Source: Aquila chrysaetos chrysaetos
Lineage: Eukaryota > Chordata > Aves > Accipitriformes > Accipitridae
Assembly: GCF_900496995.4 (NCBI RefSeq)
Contig: NC_044027.1
Span: forward strand, 17,570,743 to 17,634,742
Direction of reading: 5' to 3'
DNA length: 64,000 nt
The position numbers were made by a program, and so were the translations under genes. Of the stretch, positions 1-13,965 are shown one piece after another (the stretch's first letter is position 1; every line of letters starts with the position of its first letter). The notes under the pieces were generated by a model. That model saw nothing but the letters and a program-made list of their open reading frames with translations, was not told the DNA's origin and ran no database searches.

Positions 1-3000
1 TTTGGCTTTAAAACAGGGACAGGGAGAGTCCTGGATGCTGGGGCCAGGACCAGTCCGGTCTCAGAGATCACAGACCATGTAACAGAGGACATCCACTCTG
101 TGGTGAGCCGACGTGCTCATCAGCCGTGCGGCAGGACAGAGCCACAGCACGTGGCCCTGGAGCTCCTTCCTGCGGACACATGGCACGGCCAGGACACCGC
201 TGCTGGAGGCCAGCGTCTCAGACACCCATGCAGCTTTCCCAGGCTTTCTTTTTCCGCTCCTGATCTCTCACACAACTCTCTGCAAAATGCTCACTCAACG
301 GCATGACTGCTGACAACTTTCTGCCAAAAACACTGATGCCAAAGAATGGCTTTATTGAAGGAAATGTACATTTTGCAGAGTGAGTTTTCATTTTCTTCCA
401 GAACAGCAGAGGAAAAAGTGGGTATTTTCAACCATTTCATCATTAACTCCTTAGACACCTGAACACGTTGTCAAAGCTCCCCGTCAAACAGGATCTCCTC
501 GCAGAACCCATGGTATTTGCTGGCACACTTTTGCTGTTTGCACTCCCAGCAGTGCACATGAAAGGGATGAACGCAGATAACACAACGGCCTCCCCTTTTC
601 CAGTGGCCTTACCCAGGAAAGCACCAAACCACAACTTCAATCAACCAGCTAGTTCATGCTTGCAGTTTCCTGGATTACAGCCCTGATGGAAGCAATTGAT
701 ACCAGAGCTGGCCATGGGCTGCAGCCTTAAAATTCTGGGCGTGTCGCAGTGAACTCATATGTTTTATTATTTAGACCCGTCCAGGAGCTCAGACACTCGG
801 CTGAACTCAGAGGCCAGGAAATACCTCGAGGCACACGTGGAGTCTCACGGTTCCAGTACATTCTTCCGCATTTATATATCTAAGTCCCTGTTCCCTCACC
901 GTGAGATGTTGGCCCATGGGTCTCCCAAGCAAGCTAGTCCTTGCTAAAATCAGAAGGGCTTATTTGTCCAAAAGGGGAGAGAAACACACATTACTTATGA
1001 TGCTAGATATTTTCATTTATTTAGTCACTAGGGGTTTATTTTCCTGCCTTCATGCTGCAGAAGGCTTGGCCAGTAAACAAGTCGGATCTGATGGCCTCTG
1101 TGTTTTGCAGCAAGATACAATCCCCAGTGCCATTTTCTCAATACAAATCTTTGCAGACAGTTGCTAAAAAAGGGGCTGTTTTCTGATGCAGTATCAGCTG
1201 TGATACAATAACTTTACAAGAGTATAGCTGAAGTACAGTAACAACAGGACCCTCCTCAAAGCACTGGCAGCCACTGCCCATCCCAAAAGCTTCCTGCCCA
1301 ACTGGAAGAATTGAGATGTGTGTTTTTTCTTTCTCCATCTTTCGCCATACCCCAAAGACAACCACCCCTCAAGGCAGGGCACCCAGGAACTCCACTCAGT
1401 TACATGATTTAACTTGCAGGCTATTTTCTGACAGGGAACATTTTTCTGTGTACATCTCTCCCTTTTTAAATTAACTGCTCTCTTCTCAAAGCCTGAAAGA
1501 CAGATAACTATGTAGAGTCACAAGTGGCTAGGCACTCTGACAACTTGGGACTGTTCTCCTGCTTTCTTCAGGCCAATACCTGGCGTTAGGCTTTTCATGG
1601 TGACCAGACCCCATGGCCACCCAGGCTGCTCCTTTTCCTCTCCCAGGGCCTGTGGTTTGCAGTGTTCCCCCCACATTTGTGAGGCACACCTTGTAAATGG
1701 GCAGAGCCTGGTATTTAATTCACCAGCTGGTGACTTCCTTCTAAACAACCTTTTGCTCCCTCCCATATTAAGCAGAACAGCAGAACCATTGTAATATCAT
1801 GCAATGCAAGTGCTGTGCTGCCCTGCACGGTTCAGTAAAAGATGAAGCCAAGGTCTTCAATTCACAATTAACCTCACTGTGACGTGGGTAAGGAAGAGCT
1901 GAAGGGAAGGAGTGGGAGTCAGAACATTCAGCTCCCAGCTTTGCCACCTATATTCTCTTTCACCCTGAACACTATACAATTTCTCACCCTTGAAAACAGG
2001 AAAAATATTTCCCAGAAAGGCTGCAATAAAATACTGATGTTTACCAAGAGCTCTGAAACCCTGGAACGGATATAACCCTTCCGGGATCCACTCAGTCTGG
2101 CGCAGCAGCATGGGACACTAGGCAGTACTGTAATACAAACCATGAATAACAGTAATTAACAAATAGCCCCAGAGAGATGAATATTAATTGGCACTTTCCA
2201 GCTCTCCTCAGGCATGAATGGATATTCCACAGATGGAGTGCACAAAGAACAACCTCAACTCTGCAGTGTGGATCACAGGAGAACTTGCCCCACAGCTAAT
2301 TTGCGCTCAAGCTGCTCCAAGCCGGAACATAGGAAATTGTAGCAGTTTACACCAAAGTGCCCAGGGAGGTACCCACCAGCAAGACCTTGCATGCTGTATG
2401 GGGCAAATGCTCAGAAAAGGCACCTGCTGGGATACCCACCAAAGAGCAAATACAGCCCTGTAGTCTGCATAATCGCAGGAGCATCAAGAAAGTCATGGAA
2501 ACATATAATCTAGCAAAGCCATCTGGCACAGCAAATCCCTCCATTCTACCCATAAATACACTCAGCTGTGCAGCTTTTTTAATCAAGGCATGGAGAAACT
2601 CCACCACACACACATGGACCACTTGCCTGTCCCAGTGGTGCGCTGGAGCTTCCCCTTGGGAACTCAACACAACCATTAATTATTTGTTGCCACAACACTT
2701 GCAAGCCCCAGGGCAAAGCTGGTCTCCTTGGGCTGAGTCTGCGGCAATCCTATAGCAGAAGTCATTCCTCCACAGGCTAGACAGGGCAGGCAGGCAAGCA
2801 TGAGCAAGGCTGCAAATCAAATAACTTGCCCCAGGTCTCATCATGGATCAGCAGACAGACCCGTGTCCACAGCAAGCTCTGCACAGCATCCACTAAAGGG
2901 GCTCAGAAGGGGCAGCGCTTCACTTTCACGCCAACCATCTCGGTCTGCTCCCTGGAGACAAGAGCGTGGGAGGGAAACGGAACTGGATCCCCAGGGCAGG

Positions 3001-4208
3001 AAAGGAGCCCTGTCGCATGACACATGTTCAAAGCTGCTTCCCAGGAACACCATGCAGCCATCATTTTCTGCAGCTCAGAGACCAAACCGCATATATCAAC
3101 TGATAGCCATAAGTTTTATCCATACATTTCTTAAAGCAGCTTCCAAGACAAAACATCTGCTCTCAGGTATAGCCAGGGCTCAACATGAAATGGCTTCTAC
3201 ACTGAGTTACATTATACTAATAACATAGGTGTTTTCCCCATTTTAAATCCATTTTCTTAATCTTTCTCCTGCAGCATCTGGAGGAAAGATGCATTAGCCC
3301 CAAACTCCCAGAGAAGAGCCCCTCTGGCTGCTCCAGAGGGTGTAAATGCAAAGGGTAACAGAAGAGCATGAGGGGAAACAAGACAATCCATTATTCTTCA
3401 TTCAAAATTCCTTCAGGTTTAGCAGCTGCACAGAGCTACTGACTCACAGTAGAAGTGAAGCTTCTGTAGATATATCACTTCTAATCTCAAAGTCAGAAAG
3501 GAAAGGCCTGTGGTTCCAGTGCCTGTCATCCTTGGGCAAAATCCTCTTGGTGAAAGAAAACTGGGAATAGCAGAAGATTTTTAAGCTATTTATTTCTACC
3601 CTGAAGGTAGTGATCAGATAGTAGCACTGCCTTCCAAGTAATTCATTCAGGGTTTGTGTTGCTGCTCCAATATCTAGGGCCTTGCAGAGGGATCTTTTTA
3701 TTGCTTCCACTGAAATAAGGAAGAGCAATCAGATATCAATGAGATGCTTCAGCACATGCTTGCTCCCCCTTTCCCAGGCTTCAATGGGACAGGGATCAGT
3801 CAGGCACTTGCAGGCTCAGGCCACTAAACTGCTTTGGCTGCCCACTTTGAAGGCTCTCAGTCCAATGCCTCAGATTCAATTCTAAAAAGAGCGTGTATTT
3901 GCTCCACTCCTGGTGGGAGCAGAGGCCACAGCTATTGCCCTTACCAGCGCTGTCATTTTATCCTGGGAGAAGTTAGTTAAGTCAGTTAAGTACAGGGTTG
4001 TGCTGCAAATTGCTCATTTACTATTGCCCTTGAAACTGCACTGTAATAATAAATTTTCACTTCCTTCCCTAGGTAGTTGCATAACATTGCTGGGCATTGT
4101 TTAGAGAGCTGCTGCTGCGCTCCAAGCCAAAGGCAGCTGGCATCCCTTTCCCCTTCTCCTCACCAAGCACTGGTAGGACTGTTACCTTTCCGGTTGTGGT
4201 GGTGGGGG

Positions 4209-4271
4209 TTTTTTTTTTTTTTTGGTTTTTTGGGGGTTTTTTTTGGTTTTTTGGTTTTTTTTTTTTTTTTT
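4209..4271. repeat. T-rich low-complexity tract with G interruptions
   Basis: About 63 bases of T runs broken by GG or GGGGG. It is a simple poly-T (poly-A on the other strand) tract, possibly the decayed A-tail of a minus-strand retroelement. No element body was recognised beside it. Confidence 0.8.
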
Positions 4272-7200
4272 ACACTCCATCACCTTACTACATTAATCAA
4301 CAGATAGACATGACTGAATGCAAGTAGCCTTCCAACCAGATTATTCCTACTTTTTTCAGCTTTAAGTGGGGAAAAAAATATCCCATTTATACCAGTTAAA
4401 TCTAAGCCAGTTAGAAAGTCATATCTATCAACTAACATTTAATTAAAAGTATCTTTAGGGACGGAGCAGCTCAGTCAATGGAAAGCTTTCCCACTATAAA
4501 TAGCCCAGGCCCAGAATTCAACAGCCCCACTTTGTGGTCAGGCTACACAGCCTGCATGCCCAGACAGAGGAGGAATTTTTGTTTCATGGCTTTGGTTGGC
4601 ATGTTTTTTTATAACAGGGAAGTGGCTTTGAATTTTGGAAGCTGCGCTGGCTGATCAAAGCGATACACAGAGCAGGACTGGAAAAGGTGAAACTAGGTAT
4701 ACTTGAGCAGCAATCTGGAGATAAAATTGCTTTTGAAGCAGAACAGCATCAAGAGTTAAATAAGATGCATCCCTCCACTTCAGGAAACTTGCTGCCGGTG
4801 GCTTCTTGCAGCATAAGACCCAACAGAGTTCTAACCTGGTCTTCAAGCAAGGCTGAATGCAAGTTTGGACACCACCTGAAGTACAAAAAAAACCAAGGGA
4901 GCAAAAAAGCAACCACACCAGCACAAAAAAATACAGTTTATATTCTCTGGTGACAGAAGGCCTGATCTGTGGGAGAGGAGGCAAGACAGCACAGAGTAGA
5001 AAGCAGGGCTGGAACATGAGAGTACAGGCAGATGATGCTTGAGACGTACCAGTATTTGCTCTAGGGAGAGCACAAACTGCACGTGGTTATGTTGCCATAA
5101 TAAAATTGTGCCCTGGGGACACATTAAAACAGCACGGATGCAGGAAGCCATAGGACAAGCTAGGAAGTCATTGGTTGTGCAGGGGACCCAGAATATAAGC
5201 CAGGGTCACCTCAGATGCGCCTCAGGGCAGGACAAGGAAGGCTGGGCAGGTGGCAGCGGGGTGGTCCTGTCCCAGGACTGCCATCTCCCCACTGCCTTTC
5301 CTCTGTGCTTGCTCAAGCTTCAGGCGTACCTCCAGCTGAAAGCACCAGCAACATCCCAAGCACAACGGCCAGCTCAGTGCAGGGAACCAGGAGAAGGAAT
5401 GTCACCCCCCAGGACAGTCCAGGCTTCGGGGCTGGAGACCTCTTGTGCTAATGGGAACACACACACACTACCGGTTTGAATCCAGGCAGGATCTTCCATC
5501 CTGGTGAGCTTCATTTAAAAAAAACAAAGTCATTTTATTAGCCTCAGTCCATAAAATAATCCCTTCCTATCTGCACAGCGTACTGCAGATGTTTCCCTCC
5601 AAGCCTGCAGGCCTTGAACAGCAGGGAAAGAAACTGATTCTCCAGCCTTTTACCAACATATCCAATTTTAAGCTTTCCTGCTGCTGGCCATGATTTCACT
5701 TATCCTCAAGGCATACACCAAGGCAAGGCTTTTCCCTGTAGTTTATGTAATGTAACAGGAATAAATCCAACGTCTGGGACACTCTCATCACTGAACTGGA
5801 GGAGGGGAATGCCAGCTGAGCTATGCAGCCTGCTCCCGTCTCTTTCACACAGGTATTTCTAGTCTCCCATCACCTCCCAAGTCTCTGCTATCATCACCAG
5901 AGCAGTCATGGTTCAGCTGTGTTCAGCTGAAGAGAGGAATGGTCACAAAGGAATTTTAAAGTCACTCTTCTACAACAAATCAATATCTCAGTCTTCATAA
6001 AGGGTTTTCATCCTTTGGTATAATAGGCACTGCTCCCCTAACTTTGAAAATAAAAGGCAGCAGATCCCTAATTACTTATATCCACCAGGAAAAAGAAATT
6101 AATTACAAGATTTTCATGTGGCATAAGCAAGTCATGCTGCAGACATCAGGAAAAGCTCTGACAAGACCAGGATCCAGCAGGAACCAGAATGGGATCCACC
6201 ACCCACGGAGGCAACTAAATTGCAACACTTGGTCACCATGATCCAGTTGTAAGAGGTCCTTGTTACCACCACAAACCCCAAGGACTTTCTCTGTCCTTAA
6301 GACTGGTGGGGACTAGCTGGGGCAATCTCCTGGTTATAGGACACTGTCTGGAAAGGGTTCCTTTCTCCCTTGTTAGCCGTGAGCTCTTTCAGATACATTC
6401 CCGGGAAGGAGGCATCTGACGACTAATGCAACGGCTAGCAAAAGGCATCTCAGTAGCTAACGTGGCTCACTCATGCTTCACAGACAACATCCCAGCCTGG
6501 AAGGGTCAAAGGTTGCCTCGCTTCCAGACCCAGCTCTCTGTTCAGTTAGGCCCTGGGGCAACCAAAGACAGCGTTAACATTCATCTCACAGGGAACTGGC
6601 TTCAAGGGGTGCCCCCAGGCCACACACATGAGTCACATAAGCTTATTTGACTTCAGTTGACACACTAGCAAACAGCACATAACCCACGAACATGTGGCCA
6701 ATGCACAAAGTTCTCTTTCTAGTCTGCTTGGCACAAATGCCTCGTACAACGTGAAGTATTTTGGGATAAAGAGTCCAGAGGGACAGCTCTTACCCGAGGA
6801 GCATGAGGCACAACAAGCAGGAGGTCTGGCATAACTTGAGTCAGCGAAGTGCAAGTCAGCACAGGGAAAAAGCAATGTATCATCTCAGCTTGATTTACAT
6901 GTGCACATACAAGTCAAATTAACACCCTGAAGACAACAATTGTTTGTATTGCAGCAGCACCTAGAGGTCAGAAGCAAGACGAAGATCATGCTGTGCTAGG
7001 CACTGTACAGGTACAAGGCACATCCCCTACGCATTTAACATCAGACACCGAAGGGAGAAGGGAAAAGAGAGCTGCTGTCCCCACATCCCACAAGGTCAAA
7101 CACAGAAGAACTAAAAAGGATGCCCAAGGTCCTGGGGAAACCTGCAACAAAGCCAGACACTGATTCCCAGTCCAAGGTCTGACCCGCAAGGGTCCCTCTC

Positions 7201-10200
7201 CCTGCTGCGGTGGAGCCTAAATGTTCTGCTTGGCTCTGCGCTGGGATGACCACATTACTCGCAAATGCTGAAACTACAAGCGAGTTGTTCAAAATGTCCT
7301 AAAACAGATGTCAACAAAACCAATACTGCATGCTAAGCTATCATGTAATTTTTTTTCCTCAGGCCACCTATTATGCAGCACAGCTATTATAGAAATGTTT
7401 GTCCCATTTTTCACATCCTTCTGCCTAATGGAGACTGACTCCGTAGGCCTACGAAAAAAACTTGTCATCTTTTAGAAACCTCTAAAACAGTATTCTCAAA
7501 CATAATAATCATGCAATTTCAAGTTTGATCTATGGAGTAGAGACAAAAAAGCATCATTCCCAGCTTTCTGGTGGTGCAGAACACCACTTTTTCACTGCAA
7601 TGCCAACTAGCCCCCACTTTGCAAACCTGCCCATCCAGGACAGACCACCTTCTGCCACAGCACTCGTGACGCTGTCACTTTCAGCGGGAAAATCCTTACC
7701 TGGACACAAGAAGAGGACAGCTGTTGCAATTTGGAGCATCAGAATAAGGAGACAGGGGAAATCTGCCAGGAAGTCAAAGACACAAACAGCCAGTAAAATA
7801 GCCTGCAAGCTCAAACAGGTTAAAATCACATAAACATTGTATTTTCTATGCAGATCCTGCTCACATGACAGATATCATCTGCACCAACTTCAAGTATTTT
7901 TATAAGACAAAGATGTACAAGCAGTTACTTTCAACCCATCCATCAAGACTTACTCTAGGCATTGGCACCCCAGCCAGTTCTGTGACCTCCTTGCTGGCGC
8001 TGCCGCCCACTCAGCCTGGCTGCTCGGCACATGGCGAAGCACTGCTCACTCGGATGCGCACACAGCCAGACCAACTGCGGAGCAGCCTCTGGGCTGCTCA
8101 CAGCATGGTGGCGGCAGCCAGGCTCCGCAGCAGCCAGGCACTCAGCCGGCTACTTGGGCGAGGTGTGCTCCCTCTCCTGAACTCTGCCACCACCTCAGCT
8201 ATTTCCAGGGTCTGCAATAGCTGCTACCGCAGTAGTTCAGAGGTATCTTCAGCAAGTTCAAAGGGTTCCCTTCATCTGAGCCCCGTCCCAGTTCCACAGA
8301 ACAAGCTAATCGCACTCTTCCTCTGCCATCGTCCTGCGAGCCAACAACTCTCCAACCCTCAGGCTCAGAGGATTTGTAACAAGGCACAAAGCTCTGTCAC
8401 CACACTGCTGCTCAAATCCAGCCCAAGTTAATACAGAGTCAGTAGCTGTCACCAGGCAGCTTATTCACTTGAGCATTCAGTAAAATTCCTAAAAAACACC
8501 AAAACTAGCACTGCTGGGATGGTGCTGATTTTTCACCTCTGAGACAGATACAAAATATTTACCTTCTTTCTAAGAGGTGGCATTTAATTGTACCTTAAAA
8601 GAAAGCAATATGTAACTTTTTTTTTCTTTTCCTTTTGAATGAACAAGTTTTGAAAGTTTACAAGTACTAGCAGCTGGAAAACAATCAGAATATTTCATGG
8701 TGCTGTGGTCCCTTGGATACGTGCAAAATGAACAGGAACCATTCCAGAGGAAAGTCCACCCCAGTGGCAGACTTTCTTCCCAATTTGCTTTGCAAACACC
8801 AGTTTATTCTGCCTTAACCCCCATGCTGAGTTATGCCCTCTCTCACTGCCTTCCTTGCCCAAAGGCCAACAATTCTTCCAGCTCAGTTTTCCAATCAGAA
8901 TAGGAGAAAGTTGCCTTCTCTAGAAAGATTTGTAGTGCTCAGAGAGAGCACTCCAATAGCCCGACAGGCATTCAGGTCAGGTACCCACTGTAGTGACACT
9001 AATGAGCGAGATGGAGACTGTTTATGACACAATCAAGAGAAGTTAGTAAACATTACAAAAGCCAACAGCTCTATTGAAAATATGTAGCACTACAAGAGAA
9101 CACGGAACAAGGGAAGGGAAAGGGAGGCTCAGAAGGGAGGAACAAAACATGCTTTTAATCTGAGTTTTCATGTCAGATTTATACATTTCTGGTCTGATTA
9201 CAGCATTATCTAACATTCTTTCTGTGTGGGATCAATAATGTCTCCGAGATGTCAATGCAGTACAGCGATGGTTTCCCCAGAACATGCTCATGCCTCACTC
9301 CCAGACTTGGAAATCTCCAGAGTAGCCTTTTAAAAGCAAAGGGGCAAGTTTAGTGGAGCTCTCTGAACACTTGCAGACTTGTCCCCAGCATGAACTTGAC
9401 ATACTCTCAGGAACCGTGGTCCAGGGGAATCATTTGGTGGGCTTGGTGCTTCCTACACATTCACGGTCAGACAGCCAGCACAAAAAGGCAAGTGAGACTA
9501 TCTGCAGCAGCAGAGAAGAGCAGGCACCTGCTGCAAGCAGGTATTTCACAGCTCCCACAGCCCGGATTCTGTCCAACAGAAGTCCTCAGAGGTTACACGC
9601 AGCTGCGTTGGATGCACTTAAATTAGTACCAGATCAAAACCCCATGGAAGGCAAAGCATTAGCTCAGGCTCATGTAATACTTGCTCAACTCAAGTTTGCA
9701 GAGCGCTATCACAGAGCTCGATGTTTCCAACAAGCCCCACCAGAGGTCGAATGTTCAATACCAGGAGCTGGCCACCAAGATGTGCCAGCCCTGTAGAGTC
9801 ACAACTGCTTCCAAAGCCCTGTACTTCCAACAAGTCTCCCTTGAGACTAATAGTTCTGCTGTAACAACAGCAATGAAATAAATGGCATCAGAAAGGTTAC
9901 CAAGACTGGGCGCAAAGAGTTGCACAGGACCTCTTTTGCAAAAATGCATATGGTCTATTATTGCTGTAGCAGAGATCCTCCCAACTTTGGTCTCTGTAAA
10001 CAGAAGAGTTTGGCCCAGTCAGAACACAGATTGTCTGCTGTGAGCACAACAACAGAACAGATGCCTTTGTTCAGGATAGGCAGAATTTAGGGAAATACCA
10101 AGGGATGTAGTAAAATGAACAAATACTTTCATTTCTTTGTGGCACGCTTCCTTCCACCCCATCCCTCTTCCTAGAAGGAATATACCTCCCCCAGCCCCCC

Positions 10201-11038
10201 AGACAAGGGGTCTGGCACTCCCTGCCCACACAGGCACCTTCTGCAGTTCTTACACTTGAGTTAGTGCTCCCAGGCAAAGAAAAAACACACAGAGAAAGAC
10301 TTTGATACCAGTCATGATGGCTTTACCACCTGAACAGTCACCTGAGGTTCCACCTATCACCCCAGATATGTCTGCAGGATGGAGTTGAGAGTCATTTACT
10401 TCAAGCTAGAAGTTTCTACACTGTGATAGCAGTGAAGTTAAGGAAGAAACTCTTAAGTTATAACTCCAGTTAACAGTGCAGTAAAGACAGAGAGGCTCCA
10501 TCGACATGCACTTTCAAGGCCTGCAGAGCAAGCCTGAAGAGCACTGCAGGGAGTTTTAACACCACATGCCCCGCCAGAGCCACCCAGACTGAGCCACAGG
10601 AGAGGCGTTTCCCATTTCTCTTCTACTCTCCCTTCACTAAACAGCTGGTAGCAGTGTTTACTGTGCTGGACAGGCACACATTAGGGGTACGCAGCCCCCC
10701 AATAGGATTTCCTTCACAAAAGTGACCAAAGTCTATTCCCCAAAAAGTTTTCAAGAAAAACAAAAGAGAAGAAAAAGATGCAGTCTGATTAAAAGCCAGT
10801 GTGTTTCTCCACAGCTCTAGCTCCACCAGAGTAAGCAGACCAATGGTTTTAACTCTTCATTCTCTTTTCATTTTCCCAGGAGTTGCTATATAATGCAACA
10901 AAACCAAGAAACACCTGCTGTCCTAATGAACCAATACTCATTAAACCAGACAACCCACTAGTTGCTGTGCTAATGGTTGCAAAGCATGCAAAGAGAATTG
11001 ATGAAAAGCTACTATATTGCATATACTTCAAGCATTCT

Positions 11039-11051
11039 CCCCCCCCCCCCC
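11039..11051. repeat. Homopolymer run of 13 C
   Basis: Uninterrupted C run in GPSM1 intron 1. Similar runs occur at 11,720-11,734 (15 C, inside the CpG island) and 60,493-60,504 (12 C). Their lengths are prone to sequencing error. Confidence 0.9.
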
Positions 11052-11539
11052 AGTGCAGACACTGCATTACCTCCACTTCTGACTGCTAGAGGAGAAATAA
11101 AACAATGAGGATGAACAGCATAAACAACAACGCTCCAAGCAATGCTGCGAGGCCTCAAATTGACTCCAGTTTAGACTTTTTCATTTTTGATCTAAATAAA
11201 AAGAATGGGCAAGATACGGTATTTTCATGAACGCCAGACAGCCTAAAGCTATTTTTTTTTTCTGCCTCGTGTGAATTTCCGTAGCGCCCAATTTTAAAGC
11301 TGAGACTCAAAGTCTCTGCAGTGCGACCAAGAGCCTCCTATGCAAATACCCAGCACAGACCAGGCTTCAGCATCAGCCTCATTAACAGAGGGAGCCGATC
11401 ACTCCGGGCTAGCGCCAAAGAAAACCACAGTTTCCCTCTCGGCAACCTCAGCACCCACCGCCCCACACACGAAGCAAGAGCTGCCCCACGGAGGAAACAC
11501 CGCGTCCTTCCCCTCCGTCTCCTCTAACTCTCGCCGGGT

Positions 11540-12150
11540 CCCCAGGCGTGCAACAGCTTCTCACTTCCCACGGATGAGCGCTCCCTCCCCGGAAAACCCG
11601 CGGCCGCCAGCCCTCCCCTCCCCTCCCCGCCCCGCTCCCTCCCGGCGAGGGGCCGCGGGGGGCTCTGCCCGCGCCGGCGGGCGCAGCTCCGGGGCCGGGT
11701 TCCCCCGGGGCCGGGGTTTCCCCCCCCCCCCCCCGGCCCCTCTCACCTCGAGTAGAGCCGGCGGGCGGCGGAGCCCGGGCTGTCCCCGCCGGGCAGACAC
11801 GCCATGGGCGCCGGCCCCGCCGAGCCGAGCCGCCCGCCGCGGCGGAGGCAGGCGCGGCCGCAGCCCCGGCACCGGGCAGCGGAGTATGGCAGCGGCGGGA
11901 AGTGATGCGCCGAACCAAGAAAACTCGCGGGCAGGCCCCTCCTCCGGCTGATGTCAGCCCCGCGGCGGGCAGCGGCCCTTCCTCCTCCGCCCGGCCCGCC
12001 GTGCTCGGCGCTGCCGCCCGCCCCGGGGGGCCCGCGGTGGGACGGGGAGAGCGGGGCTGAGCGCCCGGGCGGGGGAACCCGCTGCCCGGGGCCGCCATCG
12101 CCCCTCCGCCCGAGACACCGTGCAGGGGCGTCGCGGCAGCCCTGGCAGTA
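11540..12150 (-). promoter_or_regulatory. GPSM1: CpG-island promoter and 5' UTR of GPSM1
   Basis: GC content and CpG density rise sharply here compared with both flanks, with runs of CGG and CCG. The GPSM1 start codon and first donor lie at the low-coordinate edge, so the rest of the island is promoter and 5' UTR on the minus strand. No TATA box stands out, which fits a CpG-island promoter. The transcription start cannot be placed from sequence alone. The island could also fire in the plus direction, but nothing in the sequence demands it. Confidence 0.75.
11747..11805 (-). CDS. GPSM1: GPSM1 coding exon 1 (G-protein signaling modulator 1, AGS3), partial gene
   Basis: The minus-strand exon starts at ATG 11,805-11,803 and ends at the donor CGAG|GTGAGA. 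It encodes MACLPGGDSPGSAARRLYS plus two bases of an Arg codon (phase 2). The end AARRLYSR matches the residues just before MEAS in human GPSM1, where the first intron falls. The GPSM1 protein has N-terminal TPR repeats that bind partners such as LGN-type scaffolds and C-terminal GoLoco motifs that hold G-alpha-i in the GDP form; it acts in spindle orientation and receptor-independent G-protein signalling. Only the N-terminal tip lies here. The leading residues MACLPGGDSP differ from the human start, as is common for this exon. No in-frame ATG lies upstream, though the frame stays open to about 12,168. The divergent neighbour CCDC187 supports the call. Confidence 0.85.
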
Positions 12151-13849
12151 GGGCGGGCTGCAGGTCACGCTTCTCGCACCCCCGTATTTAACGACACCTT
12201 GCGGCGCCTCAGCACTTACCCTCAGAGCTACCGCAGCAGGGAAGGACAGAGCTACAGCAGTCCCATACGCACAGACTCCCTACCCACACGTTAGCGCAAA
12301 AGGAGGGTGGCATAGCATTGCTGATTTCTGACCCGCTCCGTATATAGCCGCTTAGTTCCATGACGAGAAGTCCCCCGTTTTCCTTAGCCTGAGCTCTTTT
12401 GTCCTCAAAGTAAACGCCTACACCTGGAGGCAGTTAGGATGAGCGGCAGAGAGCGGGACCTGGCACAGCTGTGTCCACCTTACCTGAGTCAGAAGGGGTA
12501 TGCCACAGAGGCCCATGCCCTCCCAGTAAGTCCGCACGAGCAGACTTAACCACAAAGCAAAGTCTGGCTACTATCTTTGGTAGTGAGGAATCCACCAGGA
12601 AAAGGGATGTTTCCCTCCCAGCCCACAGCAACTTGCTTTCTGTGTTAACTGTGTCCTGTTGAACCTTGGGGCCTTTACTATTTACTGTCAACCAAATGTC
12701 TCAAGCTGGATGCAGGTCATCTTCACATGCTGCATCCAGCTCCCTCTGTTTTTCAATGCTTGAGATGCTCCTGTAAAAGTTAGTGAGCTGGTCACTCAGC
12801 AGAGGCCTGACTGTAAATTAATGTCACTTAGCCAGCAACACCAAATTAAACATCATTATTTTCACAGATACCCCAAAGAAGTGCAGGTATAAATTGTGGC
12901 TTTCAGCAGATTCCAGCAGCTTGCTCTGCAGACGCAAGAACCCTGTGGTCAGAGGGAATCCAGAGCCGTGCCCTACTTACTGGACTGTTTCACCCTGGAG
13001 AACCTGCACAAAAGCCTCTCAAGAGCAAGCAGAAATCCTGCTCAGGAAAAAACATCATCAATAACACCCCACTAGCAAACCACAAAAGCCTCTTTCCCAA
13101 GAGCTAATTGATTGGGCATTTAAATTCAAAACAAAAACCCATAAACAAACATGTATCTGTGTCTTAGCTTAGGAATAGTCACAATTCTGTAGACGAACCA
13201 CAGCAGAGAAAGCTGAAACCATCCTGCCGAGAGCTGCCTCCTTGTCCAGGGAGGTGCAACCATGTCCTGGGTACATGCCATACCATCCCCCCCAAAAAAG
13301 AACACCTCTGCGCCCTCAAGCAACCAGCTACGGAAGCCCCGCTGGAGGGACTGCAGGCAAACCCACGGGCCAGGCTGGGACACTGTACCTCACACCAGCC
13401 AGTTTTTACCCAGGTCTGTGGTTTCACTGACAGCAGCAAACATCCTGGCACAAGCAGCTACTCACAAGCACGTGGAAACAAGGAACTGTTCAGCCCCAAG
13501 GGATTTTGGTATTTCCAGGGGGTGTGTTTGTCCGTGCCTCCCCCCTCCCCAAACTCTCTTCCAATCAAGAATACTAGTGCAAAAGATGAAAACCAGCTGC
13601 TCTTGCCACTGGCTACAGCTCTTCCTCAACCGCAAGAGACAGAGGGTGCTTTGCTGCTCTAGGCCCACAGCACTGGGTCGGCATTTAATGAATGTGGGCA
13701 GATGGAGTAATTGCCCTTTGGAAAAACAATGCTGGAAAGGGGAGCAAAAGAAAGGAGGGTGGAGGCCAGCTTCCAGTTTGGGCTCTGGCCAGATATATGG
13801 TATTCCATGGAGCTCTGGGCAAACGGGTCACCCACATGTTAATGACACA

Positions 13850-13965
13850 GGAATCGCTGGGTCAGATTCCACGGCCTGGGTTATGCAGGAGGTCAGACTA
13901 AGATGAGCATAATGGTCCCCTTTGGCTTTAAAATTCATGAATTTGGAATGGATAATTTATCATCT
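13850..13965 (+). mobile_element. CR1 LINE 3' terminal fragment
   Basis: The sequence around GGTTATGCAGGAGGTCAGAC followed by ATGGTCCC, CTTTAAAATTC and ATGAATTTGGAAT closely follows the 3' end shared by many amniote CR1 elements, including the short terminal repeat-like tail. It is in plus orientation, 5'-truncated and diverged, so it is old. The upstream boundary is uncertain. Confidence 0.75.

Larger units (their letters stand above)
1..11746 (-). other. GPSM1: GPSM1 intron 1 (5' portion, runs off the left edge)
   Basis: This stretch lies downstream, on the minus strand, of the donor that ends GPSM1 exon 1. I looked on the minus strand for the next expected coding segment, which starts with MEASCLELALEGERLCKAGD in the human protein, and for TPR motifs, and found neither. 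The many open frames of 60-190 codons have no recognisable domains or convincing splice borders. The region holds ordinary intronic sequence, a T/G-rich tract near 4.2 kb and a 13-C run at 11,039. Confidence 0.7.

Noticed and set aside
4450-4520. tRNA-like or SINE-like sequence (GAGCAGCTCAGTCAATGG)
   Set aside because: No cloverleaf or second box could be formed.
7865-8431. 188-codon plus-strand open frame in GPSM1 intron 1
   Set aside because: Ser/Ala-rich with no recognised family, no convincing splice context; probably chance.
11340-12098. Open frames of about 200 codons on both strands at the CpG island
   Set aside because: GC-rich islands lack stop codons; only the short GPSM1 exon has family support.
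13262-13906. 214-codon plus-strand open frame
   Set aside because: It ends inside a CR1 tail, and no domain is visible.
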